Below are positions 1-7,341 of a DNA stretch of 8,763 bases, in pieces. The notes under the pieces are model-generated. The model worked only from the letters and a program-made list of their open reading frames with translations, was not told where the DNA came from and ran no database searches. Each line of letters opens with the position of its first letter. The stretch's first letter is position 1. This DNA comes from JAOSJT01 sp035914695 (lineage in GTDB: Bacteria; Bacteroidota; Ignavibacteria; SZUA-365): the NCBI GenBank assembly GCA_035914695.1, contig JAMIQH010000292.1, forward strand, positions 1-8,763, read 5' to 3'. A program made the translations under genes and the position numbers.

Positions 1-1743
1 GTTGACTTGGTGCATGCGCAGGCATTGGATCCGCCATCGTGGGCGCGGGGTGCGATTTGGTATCTTGTGGTGCCGGATCGTTTCGCGAATGGTGATATGG
101 CAAACGATCCTGTCGCGAGGGACATCTGTCTGGATCCTTCACAACCTTGGACCGTTTCGCCTTGGATGGGAAACTGGTACAAGCGGTCGGTGGAGGAGAT
201 CATGGTACATGACGCGTTCTACCCCGCCGCATTGCTGCGCCATTACGGGGGGGATCTGCAGGGAATGCTGCAGCGTCTCGACTATCTGGATTCGTTGAAC
301 ATCACCGGAGTCATTCTTACCCCGGTGTTCGAAGCGCGGTCGTCCCACAAATACGACGCCGCGTCCTTTCACCATGTGGACAGGCATTTCGGTCCAAGAA
401 TGGACGTGGACACCACCTTTCTCAATCGGGAGAATCCGGTGGATCCGAAAACCTGGTATTTCACCTCGGCCGACCGATTGTTTCTCGAAGTGATCAACGC
501 CTTGCATCGGCGGGGAATCCGCGTATTGCTTTCGGCGCAATTCGCGCACTGCGGCGCAGATTTCTGGGCATTTCAGGACGTACTCAAGCAGCAGGAAAAA
601 TCCATCTACGCCAACTGGTTCACGGTCAAATCCTGGGACAAACCCGAGACTCCGTACTCCTCGGAATTCGATTTCGACAAAATGTGGGGGATCGACGCGT
701 TTCCGCGCTTCCGACAGGATACCCTGGGTCTGGTACCTGGTCCGAAGGATTACGTGTATGCAGCCACCGGCCGCTGGATGGATCCCAACGGTGACGGGAA
801 TCCCGCGGATGGTATTGATGGTTGGTGTGTGGATTTGACCGGCGAACTCCCGCAGGTATTCTGGGAGCAATGGGCCGCGTACTGTCGCTCGTTGAATCCC
901 GATGTGCTGCTCGTCAACATGGGTGCGGGCGAGGGAAGAGCCGCAACACCCTTCGATGTGGACCGTCCGTACGCCTTCGGACGGGCGGTTTGTTCATTCA
1001 TGTTGGCTGAAAGCATCTCCAGTACCACACTCGATGCTCAGTTGATGGAATTGCGCAGCAGGACAACGCTCAGTGGCAGCGATGTATTGCTTAACCTTAT
1101 TGGCAGCCACGAAACGGATCGCATCGCTTCGATGTGCCAGAATCTCGGTCTTCAGTACGATCAGCGAAATTCTCCTCGCGAAAACCCGGCGTACCGCATT
1201 ACGCCGCCCGACGACAGCGCACGGGCGTTGCAGCGAATGATTATTTTGCTTCAAAACGCTCTCCCGGGATCGCCCGTGCTGTACTTCGGCGACGAAGCGG
1301 GAATGTGGGGCGGCGACGATCCGGACAACCGCAAGCCCTTGCCATGGCCGGAACTCACAATGGAAGCGGAAAACAGCTTCGAAGTCAATGGTGATGACCG
1401 TTCATGGCCAGTCGTTTTCGATAGTGCAATGTACAGCTACTATCGTGCGATCCACGGTTTGCGGAAGGAACTGCTACCGCTCCGCACCGGCACCATGCAG
1501 ACCTTGCTGCTTGACGACGTGGCATCGCTCTATGCGTTCGTGCGTGCCAGTGGCTCGGAGAAAGTGTATGTCGCTGTCAACGCCGGAGATCGCCCGCAGG
1601 TGTGCACGCTCAGTTACCTCGGCTTGCCGGATGGAGTGCGCCTCGAGGACCCACTGCTCGGTGTATCATTCTTCGTGCGCAGGGATGCCGTGAGTATCAC
1701 ACTGCCGGGGAGAACCGCCACGCTGCTGGTGCCGAGATACTGA
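1..1743 (+). CDS. GH13 alpha-amylase-family protein, 5'-partial, probably catalytically inactive
   Basis: The frame is open from the first base and reads WARGAIWYLVVPDRFANGD, the usual opening of the (beta/alpha)8 barrel in neopullulanase/cyclomaltodextrinase-type GH13 proteins. Such proteins normally carry an N-terminal beta domain before this point, so the start is probably upstream of the window; the TTG at 7 is unlikely to be real. Family landmarks follow in order: KYDAASFHHVDRHFG (about 349-393), FWAFQDV (about 562-582), WMDPNGDG (775-798), and YFGDEAGMWGGDDPDNRKP (about 1282-1338), then a C-terminal beta domain. Family members cleave or transfer alpha-glucans. Here the catalytic motifs have decayed. 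Region I reads LLSAQFAH instead of a D..xNH pattern. Region II reads GWCVD, with Cys in place of the invariant Arg but the Asp nucleophile kept. Region III reads LVNMG where the acid/base Glu is expected. Region IV reads GSHETDR, with Glu for Asp. The fold looks intact; hydrolase activity is doubtful. Membership is seen; inactivity is inferred. Confidence 0.9.
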   Translation, partial: VDLVHAQALDPPSWARGAIWYLVVPDRFANGDMANDPVARDICLDPSQPWTVSPWMGNWYKRSVEEIMVHDAFYPAALLRHYGGDLQGMLQRLDYLDSLNITGVILTPVFEARSSHKYDAASFHHVDRHFGPRMDVDTTFLNRENPVDPKTWYFTSADRLFLEVINALHRRGIRVLLSAQFAHCGADFWAFQDVLKQQEKSIYANWFTVKSWDKPETPYSSEFDFDKMWGIDAFPRFRQDTLGLVPGPKDYVYAATGRWMDPNGDGNPADGIDGWCVDLTGELPQVFWEQWAAYCRSLNPDVLLVNMGAGEGRAATPFDVDRPYAFGRAVCSFMLAESISSTTLDAQLMELRSRTTLSGSDVLLNLIGSHETDRIASMCQNLGLQYDQRNSPRENPAYRITPPDDSARALQRMIILLQNALPGSPVLYFGDEAGMWGGDDPDNRKPLPWPELTMEAENSFEVNGDDRSWPVVFDSAMYSYYRAIHGLRKELLPLRTGTMQTLLLDDVASLYAFVRASGSEKVYVAVNAGDRPQVCTLSYLGLPDGVRLEDPLLGVSFFVRRDAVSITLPGRTATLLVPRY

Positions 1744-1810
1744 TGTCGCTGCGCTGCGGGAGGAATTTCCTCACCGTGGCGATGGGCGAGCGCTGCAAGC
1801 GCAGGGAATC

Positions 1811-1833
1811 GTGTGGGATTGGATTTTCCACAC
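1811..1833. repeat. inverted repeat upstream of atpD
   Basis: GTGTGG (1811-1816) is mirrored by CCACAC (1828-1833). A G-T and an A-T pair extend this to an 8-base-pair stem around a 7-base loop. No T-run follows directly, so it is a poor terminator for the GH13 gene. It could be an operator or an mRNA hairpin. It lies in the 150-base gap before atpD. That gap also holds TATATTTC (1842-1849), which matches seven of eight positions of the Bacteroidota -7 element TAnnTTTG, but I see no convincing -33 partner. Function is unknown. Confidence 0.3.
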
Positions 1834-1893
1834 CTCCCTGCTATATTTCACTCTATTTGAATTTTTTGTATCCATCAAACAGCGAAGAGCAGA

Positions 1894-3303
1894 ATGAACA
1901 AGGGCGTTATCGTACAGGTTATTGGGCCGGTTGTGGATGTGGATTTCACCGGCGGTGCACTTCCTCCGATTTACAATGCGTTGACGATTCAGCGCGTTGA
2001 TGCGGAGGGTAAGGACGACACGCTTGTGCTTGAGGTGCAGCAGCATCTCGGAGAGAATCGCGTCCGTACTGTGGCCATGGACTCGACCGACGGCCTGGTG
2101 CGTGGCGTCGAAGTGCTGGACATGGGGAAGCAGATTTCCGTACCGGTCGGTCCCAACACGCTTGGTCGTCTGCTCAACGTGGTTGGCGATCCCATCGACA
2201 ATAAAGGGCCGATTCAGACCGATATCTACTTCCCCATTCATCGTCACGCTCCCGAGTTCGATGAATTGTCCACACAACAGGAAATGTTCGAAACCGGCAT
2301 CAAGGTCATCGATCTGCTCGAACCCTACACCAAGGGCGGCAAGACCGGTTTGTTCGGCGGTGCGGGTGTGGGCAAGACGGTGGTTATTCAGGAATTGATC
2401 AACAACATCGCCATGCATCACGGCGGCTACTCCGTGTTTGGCGGTGTGGGCGAGCGTACGCGCGAAGGGAACGATCTCTTCATCGAGATGACCGAGTCGG
2501 GTGTTATCGACAAAACCACGCTGGTGTTCGGTCAGATGAACGAGCCGCCTGGTGCGCGTCAGCGCGTGGCACTCACCGCTCTCACGATGGCGGAGTATTT
2601 CCGCGATGTGGAAGGCAAGGACGTGTTGCTGTTCATCGACAACATTTTCCGTTTCACGCAGGCCGGTTCCGAAGTCTCCGCGCTGTTGGGTCGCATGCCC
2701 TCGGCCGTGGGATATCAGCCGACACTGTCCACCGAAATGGGTGAGTTGCAGGAGCGCATCGTATCGACCAAGAAGGGCTCGATCACCTCGGTACAGGCGG
2801 TGTATGTGCCTGCCGACGATCTTACCGATCCGGCGCCGGCGACCACCTTCTCCCATCTGGATGCCACCACGGTGCTCAGCCGCCGGATTTCCGAGCTGGG
2901 AATCTATCCTGCTGTGGATCCGCTGGATTCGACCTCGCGCATTCTCGATCCGAATGTCATCGGCGAGCGTCATTACAATGTGGCGCAAAGCGTGAAGCGC
3001 ATTCTGCAGACATACAAGGATTTGCAGGATTTGATCAATATTCTGGGCATCGACGAACTGTCGGACGACGACAAACTCGTTGTGCATCGTGCGCGCCGCA
3101 TTCAGCGCTTCCTCTCGCAGCCCTTCTTCGTGGCCGAGCAGTTCACCGGTTTCAAGGGCAAGTATGTGAAGATCGAAGACACAATCGAGGGCTTCGACAT
3201 GATCATTCGCGGCGATTGCGACGCGTTGCCAGAGAGCGCCTTCATGTACGCTGGTACGATCGACGAAGTGTTCGAGCGCGCCAAGTCCATGCAGGAAGCC
3301 TGA
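1894..3303 (+). CDS. atpD: F1F0 ATP synthase subunit beta
   Basis: This is the catalytic beta subunit of the F1 sector (EC 7.1.2.2), which makes ATP from ADP and phosphate on the cytoplasmic face of the inner membrane. The protein has 469 residues, the normal length. The N-terminal beta-barrel starts MNKGVIVQVIGPVVDVDF. The Walker A P-loop GGAGVGKT is at residues 155-162, the GERTREGNDL segment carries the catalytic Glu at 187, and Walker B VLLFIDNIFRF ends its hydrophobic strand at Asp249. The DELSDDDK segment near residue 390 matches the conserved DELSxxD motif that contacts gamma. All key residues are present. The start at 1894 is fixed by the family N-terminus; the ribosome site is only a weak GAAGAG at 1884-1889. 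The gene is followed after 10 bases by atpC, so the two are surely co-transcribed. No other atp genes are in view. Confidence 0.98.
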   Translation: MNKGVIVQVIGPVVDVDFTGGALPPIYNALTIQRVDAEGKDDTLVLEVQQHLGENRVRTVAMDSTDGLVRGVEVLDMGKQISVPVGPNTLGRLLNVVGDPIDNKGPIQTDIYFPIHRHAPEFDELSTQQEMFETGIKVIDLLEPYTKGGKTGLFGGAGVGKTVVIQELINNIAMHHGGYSVFGGVGERTREGNDLFIEMTESGVIDKTTLVFGQMNEPPGARQRVALTALTMAEYFRDVEGKDVLLFIDNIFRFTQAGSEVSALLGRMPSAVGYQPTLSTEMGELQERIVSTKKGSITSVQAVYVPADDLTDPAPATTFSHLDATTVLSRRISELGIYPAVDPLDSTSRILDPNVIGERHYNVAQSVKRILQTYKDLQDLINILGIDELSDDDKLVVHRARRIQRFLSQPFFVAEQFTGFKGKYVKIEDTIEGFDMIIRGDCDALPESAFMYAGTIDEVFERAKSMQEA

Positions 3304-3313
3304 CGGGGCCGCC

Positions 3314-3721
3314 ATGTCCACAACGTTCGACGTCGAACTCATTACACCACAACGTGTGGAATTCAACGGTCCAGTCCGTTCCGTGACCTGCCCCGGTGCG
3401 GAGGGTCGTTTCCAGGTGCTGCACAACCATGCGCCGTTCCTCTCGTCGCTCGGAATCGGCATACTGACCATGGTGGACGATCAGGAGCAGCAGCGCGTCT
3501 ACGCCATCAGCGGTGGAGTGGCGCAGGTGTTCCACAATCATATGCGCATTCTTGCCGAAACCGCGGAGCTCGCCTCGAACATCGATGTGGAGCGCGCCAC
3601 GCGCGCACGGCAACGCGCGGAGGAGCGCCTCAAGCAGCGCGAAGCCTCGATAGATCAGGAGCGCGCCCGCGTAGCGATGTTGCGCGCGCTCAACCGTCTC
3701 AAGGCCGTCGGCCGCGCCTGA
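3314..3721 (+). CDS. atpC: F1F0 ATP synthase subunit epsilon
   Basis: This is the epsilon subunit of the central stalk, which couples rotation to catalysis and can inhibit ATP hydrolysis through its C-terminal helices. The protein has 135 residues, normal for the family. Residues 1-85 form the beta-sandwich, opening with FDVELITPQRVEFNGPV and containing PGAEGRFQVLHNHAP where many bacteria have a PGxxGxxGVLPGHAP pattern. Residues from about 86 form the charged two-helix hairpin (DVERATRARQRAEERLKQRE). The FQVLHNHAP variant is what I expect in the Bacteroidota/Chlorobiota group. The gene starts 10 bases after atpD stops and lacks a clear Shine-Dalgarno site, so translation may be coupled to atpD. 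A terminator follows 18 bases after the stop, ending the atpDC unit. Confidence 0.96.
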   Translation: MSTTFDVELITPQRVEFNGPVRSVTCPGAEGRFQVLHNHAPFLSSLGIGILTMVDDQEQQRVYAISGGVAQVFHNHMRILAETAELASNIDVERATRARQRAEERLKQREASIDQERARVAMLRALNRLKAVGRA

Positions 3722-3739
3722 CAGGCCACGCATTGAAAC

Positions 3740-3773
3740 ATCCCACCTCCCGTCCGTACGGAGGTGGGATTTT
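3740..3773 (+). terminator. intrinsic terminator of the atpDC operon
   Basis: An 11-base-pair perfect stem (ATCCCACCTCC at 3740-3750, GGAGGTGGGAT at 3760-3770) encloses a 9-base loop and ends in TTTT (3770-3773). It lies 18 bases after the atpC stop codon and separates atpDC from manC. The T tail is short but the stem is strong. Confidence 0.85.
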
Positions 3774-3887
3774 CGTTCCAAGGACGTTTCCGTCGCCCGC
3801 CCTCGCTGCCGGGTACCGCGGTGAGGAAGCGATGGAATGACGTTCGCAGGACGCACAACGACAACCACGTAGCACAGGAATCTGTTC

Positions 3888-4974
3888 ATGGACGCGTACG
3901 CGTTGATCATCGCGGGAGGAGTGGGGGCTCGATTTTGGCCCCGCAGCCGCGAACATTCACCGAAACAACTTCTGGAAATCATCGGTCACGGGACGATGAT
4001 ACAAAACACCGTGTATCGTCTGGATCCCATCGTTCCACCCGAGCGCATCTATGTCGTGACCAACGCCATCCAGGCGCCGGAAGTACGGCGGCAGTTGCCG
4101 CGCATTCCCGCGGAAAACATCCTTGTCGAGCCCTTCGGCCGCAACACAGCGCCAGCAATTGGACTCGGCGCGGAAATTCTGCGCAAGCGTGTCGGCGAAG
4201 GCGTGATGCTCGTTCTTCCGGCGGATCACCTCGTTCATGACATCGTCACATTCCAGAGCACGCTCCGCAACGCGCTCGCACTCGCCGAGCAATCGCGTGG
4301 CTATGTCACCATCGGCATTACACCCACACGCCCGGAGACAGGGTACGGGTACATCCAATTCGATAAAACCGAGCAGGATCGTCCTTACAAGGATCTCGAG
4401 GCATATTCCGTGGTCACGTTCGCGGAAAAGCCCAATCTCGAAACCGCGCAGCGCTTTATCGAGAGCGGGGATTTCGTGTGGAACAGTGGTATGTTCGTTT
4501 GGAAAATCTCGACGATTCTCAATGGCATTGCCGAGCATTTACCCGATCTCTCCGATGAACTCAATCGGCTCGGGCCAGCCATCGACACGGACGGCTTCGA
4601 TTCGGCGTTGGAGCGGGCATATGGTCAAATGCGACCAATCTCCATCGATTACGGCGTGATGGAAAAGGTGGAGAATCGCTTTGTGTTTCCTGCGGATTTC
4701 GGTTGGAACGACCTCGGATCCTGGGATGAAGTCGCGCGCATTTTTTCCAAAGGATGGCAGCGGCAATGCCACGGACGGAGAAACCATACTCCGCGATTGC
4801 ACGAATGTGCATATCTCCACTGTGTCGGGCCGCGTGGCCGCCGCGGTGGGTGTTGAGGACGTGATCGTGATCGACACCGCGGATGCAGTGCTGGTGTGTC
4901 GCAAAGGTCGCTCGCAAGATGTGAAGGACATTGTGGATCACCTCAGAAAAAAGGGGATGACACAGTTCCTCTGA
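3888..4974 (+). CDS. manC: mannose-1-phosphate guanylyltransferase, interrupted by a one-base frameshift
   Basis: The enzyme makes GDP-mannose from mannose 1-phosphate and GTP in the cytoplasm, feeding O-antigen, capsule and other glycan synthesis. The nucleotidyltransferase signature GGVGARFWPRSREHSPKQ is at residues 10-27. EPFGRNTAPAIGLGA, PADHLVHD, GYGYIQFD, FVWNSGMFVWK and GWNDLGSWDEV follow in the family order. In the frame that starts at 3888, the reading goes wrong after a T6 run at 4741-4746 and stops at 4856 (322 residues, the last 36 foreign). Dropping one T joins it to the +1 frame, which continues PKDGSGNATDGETILRDC and ends at 4974, giving a normal 361-residue single-domain enzyme without the C-terminal isomerase domain of longer ManC proteins. 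AGGAA at 3876-3880, seven bases before the ATG, supports the start. The break may be a sequencing error, a recent mutation, or slippage. Family assignment is secure; whether this allele is functional is not. Confidence 0.9.
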
Positions 4975-5139
4975 CAGAATCCGGCGGAACGACAGCTGCG
5001 GAATGCCGTGTTGTTTCTATTTGCACCCCTGTCCCCGGTTTGGAACGCAATAATCTGGAAATTTTCGACACCACATAGGAGAAGCCGTATCGACAACCCG
5101 ACCCCGAGAACATTTGTGCAACAATCGTAGAGGTGCATG

Positions 5140-5571
5140 ATGAAACATACACCCCTCGCCATACCGGGCATTCTCGCGCTGACGGCCATGCTTCTCATGG
5201 CATGTTCATCAACACAAGAAACGGCGGAATGGCATGACATCCGCAACTATCCCACCTTCGACGTTCTCGAGCAGTCCGAGGGCGTTGCTTCGTACTATCA
5301 CAATAAATTCCACGGCAGAAAAACCGCAAGTGGTGAGCGATACGATAAAACGGAACTCACCGCTGCGCATCGCGATTATCCCTTCGGTACCTGGGTGCGT
5401 GTCACCGATATGCGCAGCGGAGAGTCGGTGATAGTGCGCATCAACGACCGGGGCCCGCATGTGCCGTCGCGCGTGATCGATCTCAGCCGTGCCGCCGCAA
5501 GCAAGCTCGACATGCTCGAACGCGGTGTTTCCAAGGTTCGCCTCGAAGTGCTTGCCTGGGGCGGAAGCTGA
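5140..5571 (+). CDS. rlpA: RlpA-like septal-ring peptidoglycan lipoprotein
   Basis: RlpA proteins are envelope lipoproteins with a double-psi beta-barrel; characterised members are lytic transglycosylases that cut peptide-free glycan strands during daughter-cell separation. A short signal peptide ends in the lipobox LMAC, giving a lipidated Cys that is residue 22 when counting from the ATG at 5140. The barrel follows: GVASYYHNKFHGRKTASGE, LTAAHRDYPFGTWVRV, VIVRINDRGPHVPSRVIDLS. The His of TAAHR and the Asp of INDRGP match the active-site pair known for Pseudomonas RlpA. Two ATGs are adjacent (5137 and 5140). The second sits six bases from AGAGG (5129-5133) and is preferred; the first would add one Met. 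The protein is short (143 residues) and lacks the C-terminal SPOR domain of E. coli RlpA. It precedes the deacetylase-like gene by 39 bases, so the two are probably co-transcribed. Confidence 0.9.
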   Translation: MKHTPLAIPGILALTAMLLMACSSTQETAEWHDIRNYPTFDVLEQSEGVASYYHNKFHGRKTASGERYDKTELTAAHRDYPFGTWVRVTDMRSGESVIVRINDRGPHVPSRVIDLSRAAASKLDMLERGVSKVRLEVLAWGGS

Positions 5572-5610
5572 CCGCGGCATTCCCTTCTCCCCACGTTTTT
5601 TCGAACATCC

Positions 5611-7062
5611 ATGTTGCCCCAACTCACCGTTCGCATCGAGGGTCCTGAGTTTGCCCGTGAAGGGCAAATGCATGCCTTGGCGACGCTTGCCGACATTGCG
5701 GGCTTCGGCCTGCGCTGGATAGAGGACGGTGATGCGCAACTGCATTATGGGCCAACGTCGCCGCAAACGGGGTTCTGGTTGCCGATGGATCCCTGCGCAT
5801 GGGAGCGACTATACCGCCGGGAGCGGATTGATGCCGACCTTCAGGAGAGGTTGTACTTCGGTGTTCCCATCCATCCGCTGTTTGTTTTACCCGGTAGCGG
5901 AGACGTCGATCTTCCCGCCTCGCTGTTCTTCTTCCTCATGTTGCATGATCAATGGACGCTGCCGGAGCGGGATCAGTTCAAGCGCTTCCAGGCCGCCGCC
6001 TCGTTGCTTGGCAGACATGAGATGTTGGATGTACCCGTGGCAAGCCGCTATGGACGCGCCTTACGAGAAGGATTGCGTTCGGCGGGATTCGCCGTGACGG
6101 GCACCGGCCGCTTTGGGGCGTGTTCGGCGGCACTCTGCCTCACGCATGACATCGACTACATCTCGAAATTCACGCCGGGACTGCTTTTTCGCGAGACGGT
6201 GCGCAATCTGTTGTTCAACCGGCGAAGAGTGTCGCTGCATGCGCGGATTACACGATTTCGTGAGTATTTGGCGTTTTCCCAACGTGAACGCGACCCCTAT
6301 GTGTACTCCATCCACCGCATGCTGGAGTTGCAGCGGCGGTATGGTATGCGCGCCACCTATCTGTTCAAAGCCGGAGGTACCGACAAGCGCGATGTGACTT
6401 ACAATCCGCGTGGAGCGCGTGCGCGCGGGCTGATGCGCCGCGTACGCGAACAGGGTCACGATTTGGGCGTGCATCCCAGCTTCAACGCCTACAATGATGC
6501 ACGGATGATGGAACGGGAGGTGGCCAGAATAGAGGAGGCAAGCGCATTGCGGCCACGCAGTGTGCGTCAGCATTATCTCCGCTTCGAGTATCCCGCGACC
6601 TGGCGGCTGCACGAGCAATGCGGCTTGACTGTGGACTCCACACTGGGCTTCGCGGAGCGTGAGGGATTCAGGAATGGCTTTTGCCATCCTTTTCGACCGT
6701 TCGACATCGAACGCAATCGACCATTCGATATCTGGGAACTACCTCTTACCGCGATGGACGGGACGTTGGCCAGCTACCGCTCGATGGATCCCGAGGCCGC
6801 GCGACAGCGATTGCGTCAATTGCTGGACATCGTGCGAGCGGAGCAGGGTGTGGTGGTGCTGCTGTTCCACAACACCGTGTTCGATGCGCACGATTTTCCC
6901 GGCTGGGGTGAGGTTTTCGAACAGACCCTCGGATACGCGGTGGAATGCGGGGATTTGCTTTGCGCGTCCATGCAGGATATTGTCCGAGAGTGGGTGGATC
7001 GCGGGCCGACACGCGGCGAATCCAATGAGGTCAAAAATCCGGTACCACAGGGAAACACTTGA
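5611..7062 (+). CDS. polysaccharide deacetylase-like protein (carbohydrate esterase 4 fold)
   Basis: Members of this family remove acetyl groups from N-acetylated sugars in glycans; the substrate here cannot be told. The protein has 483 residues. The first 170 or so form an N-terminal region without recognised motifs, resembling the extra domain found before deacetylase domains in Bacteroidota (possibly DUF7033, from memory). The NodB-like domain then shows motif 1 as THDID (residues 178-182), motif 2 as HDLGVHPSF (283-291), motif 3 as RQHYLRFEYPATW (319-331), and a late LFHNTVFD with His420. The Asp and His metal and catalytic positions therefore appear kept. No signal peptide is visible, so it may be cytoplasmic or associated with an assembly pathway. 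The start at 5611 has no Shine-Dalgarno site; an in-frame ATG at 5668 preceded by GAAGGG is an alternative. It lies close behind rlpA, downstream of manC, which suits a role in surface-glycan or peptidoglycan modification. Confidence 0.82.
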   Translation: MLPQLTVRIEGPEFAREGQMHALATLADIAGFGLRWIEDGDAQLHYGPTSPQTGFWLPMDPCAWERLYRRERIDADLQERLYFGVPIHPLFVLPGSGDVDLPASLFFFLMLHDQWTLPERDQFKRFQAAASLLGRHEMLDVPVASRYGRALREGLRSAGFAVTGTGRFGACSAALCLTHDIDYISKFTPGLLFRETVRNLLFNRRRVSLHARITRFREYLAFSQRERDPYVYSIHRMLELQRRYGMRATYLFKAGGTDKRDVTYNPRGARARGLMRRVREQGHDLGVHPSFNAYNDARMMEREVARIEEASALRPRSVRQHYLRFEYPATWRLHEQCGLTVDSTLGFAEREGFRNGFCHPFRPFDIERNRPFDIWELPLTAMDGTLASYRSMDPEAARQRLRQLLDIVRAEQGVVVLLFHNTVFDAHDFPGWGEVFEQTLGYAVECGDLLCASMQDIVREWVDRGPTRGESNEVKNPVPQGNT

Positions 7063-7087
7063 ACATTGCGTGAAATCCCGCTATTTT
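7059..7087 (+). promoter_or_regulatory. possible sigma70-type promoter at the end of the deacetylase gene
   Basis: TTGAAC (7059-7064) and TATTTT (7082-7087) are separated by exactly 17 bases, each matching four of six consensus positions. The -35 overlaps the deacetylase stop codon. It would drive the 81-residue protein gene from about 250 bases upstream. This is a pattern match only. Confidence 0.25.
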
Positions 7088-7194
7088 CAACGCATTGATC
7101 ATTAACACCCCATCCTATCGCCCCTCCGTTACCGCAGTAGTAGTCCACTGAAACAATTTCCCCCGGGATTACGTTATACTGCTGTCCCAATTTT

Positions 7195-7252
7195 CATGCG
7201 GTCACGGTTTTGTAACTTTTTTCTTGACCGCGTGTCTACACAGACGTAAACA
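7195..7252 (+). promoter_or_regulatory. dyad and candidate promoter in the leader of the 81-residue protein gene
   Basis: GCGGTCA (7198-7204) is exactly mirrored by TGACCGC (7225-7231). Flanking pairs, including one T-G wobble, extend this to 10 base pairs (7195-7204 with 7225-7234) around a 20-base T-rich loop. The right arm overlaps TTGACC (7224-7229), a good -35 match. TAAACA (7247-7252), a weak -10, lies 17 bases further on. The arrangement could be an operator covering a promoter, or an RNA hairpin if transcription starts upstream. A separate TATACT (7175-7180) resembles a -10 but has no clear -35. The rest of the 279-base gap (7063-7341) shows no coding potential I can support. Confidence 0.3.
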
Positions 7253-7341
7253 GGAACTGTCAGGAGACGACGTATCGAGATTCGTTGGTAGTGCTTCGAG
7301 CGTTTTCGGCTTCTACACATCACTATCTCTTCGGAGGCACT

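Noticed and set aside
1771..3471. A 566-codon open frame on the minus strand opposite atpD and atpC
   Set aside because: It is the antisense shadow of two certain genes. Its translation is rich in His and Arg and matches nothing, as expected opposite a high-GC coding strand.
4975..5136. The gap between manC and rlpA was searched for a promoter, small gene or terminator
   Set aside because: TAGGAG near 5077 has no start codon at a useful distance, and no -35/-10 pair with sensible spacing or stable T-tailed hairpin was found.
27..6790. Nine GGATCC hexamers, about three times the number expected by chance
   Set aside because: Eight of the nine are in-frame (L/M/V)-Asp-Pro codons (NTG GAT CCN) in unrelated genes, so protein sequence and codon choice explain them.
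7063..7341. The leader region as a possible SRP RNA, tmRNA, 6S RNA or riboswitch
   Set aside because: None of the conserved motifs I know for these RNAs is present; only the simple dyad described above can be supported.
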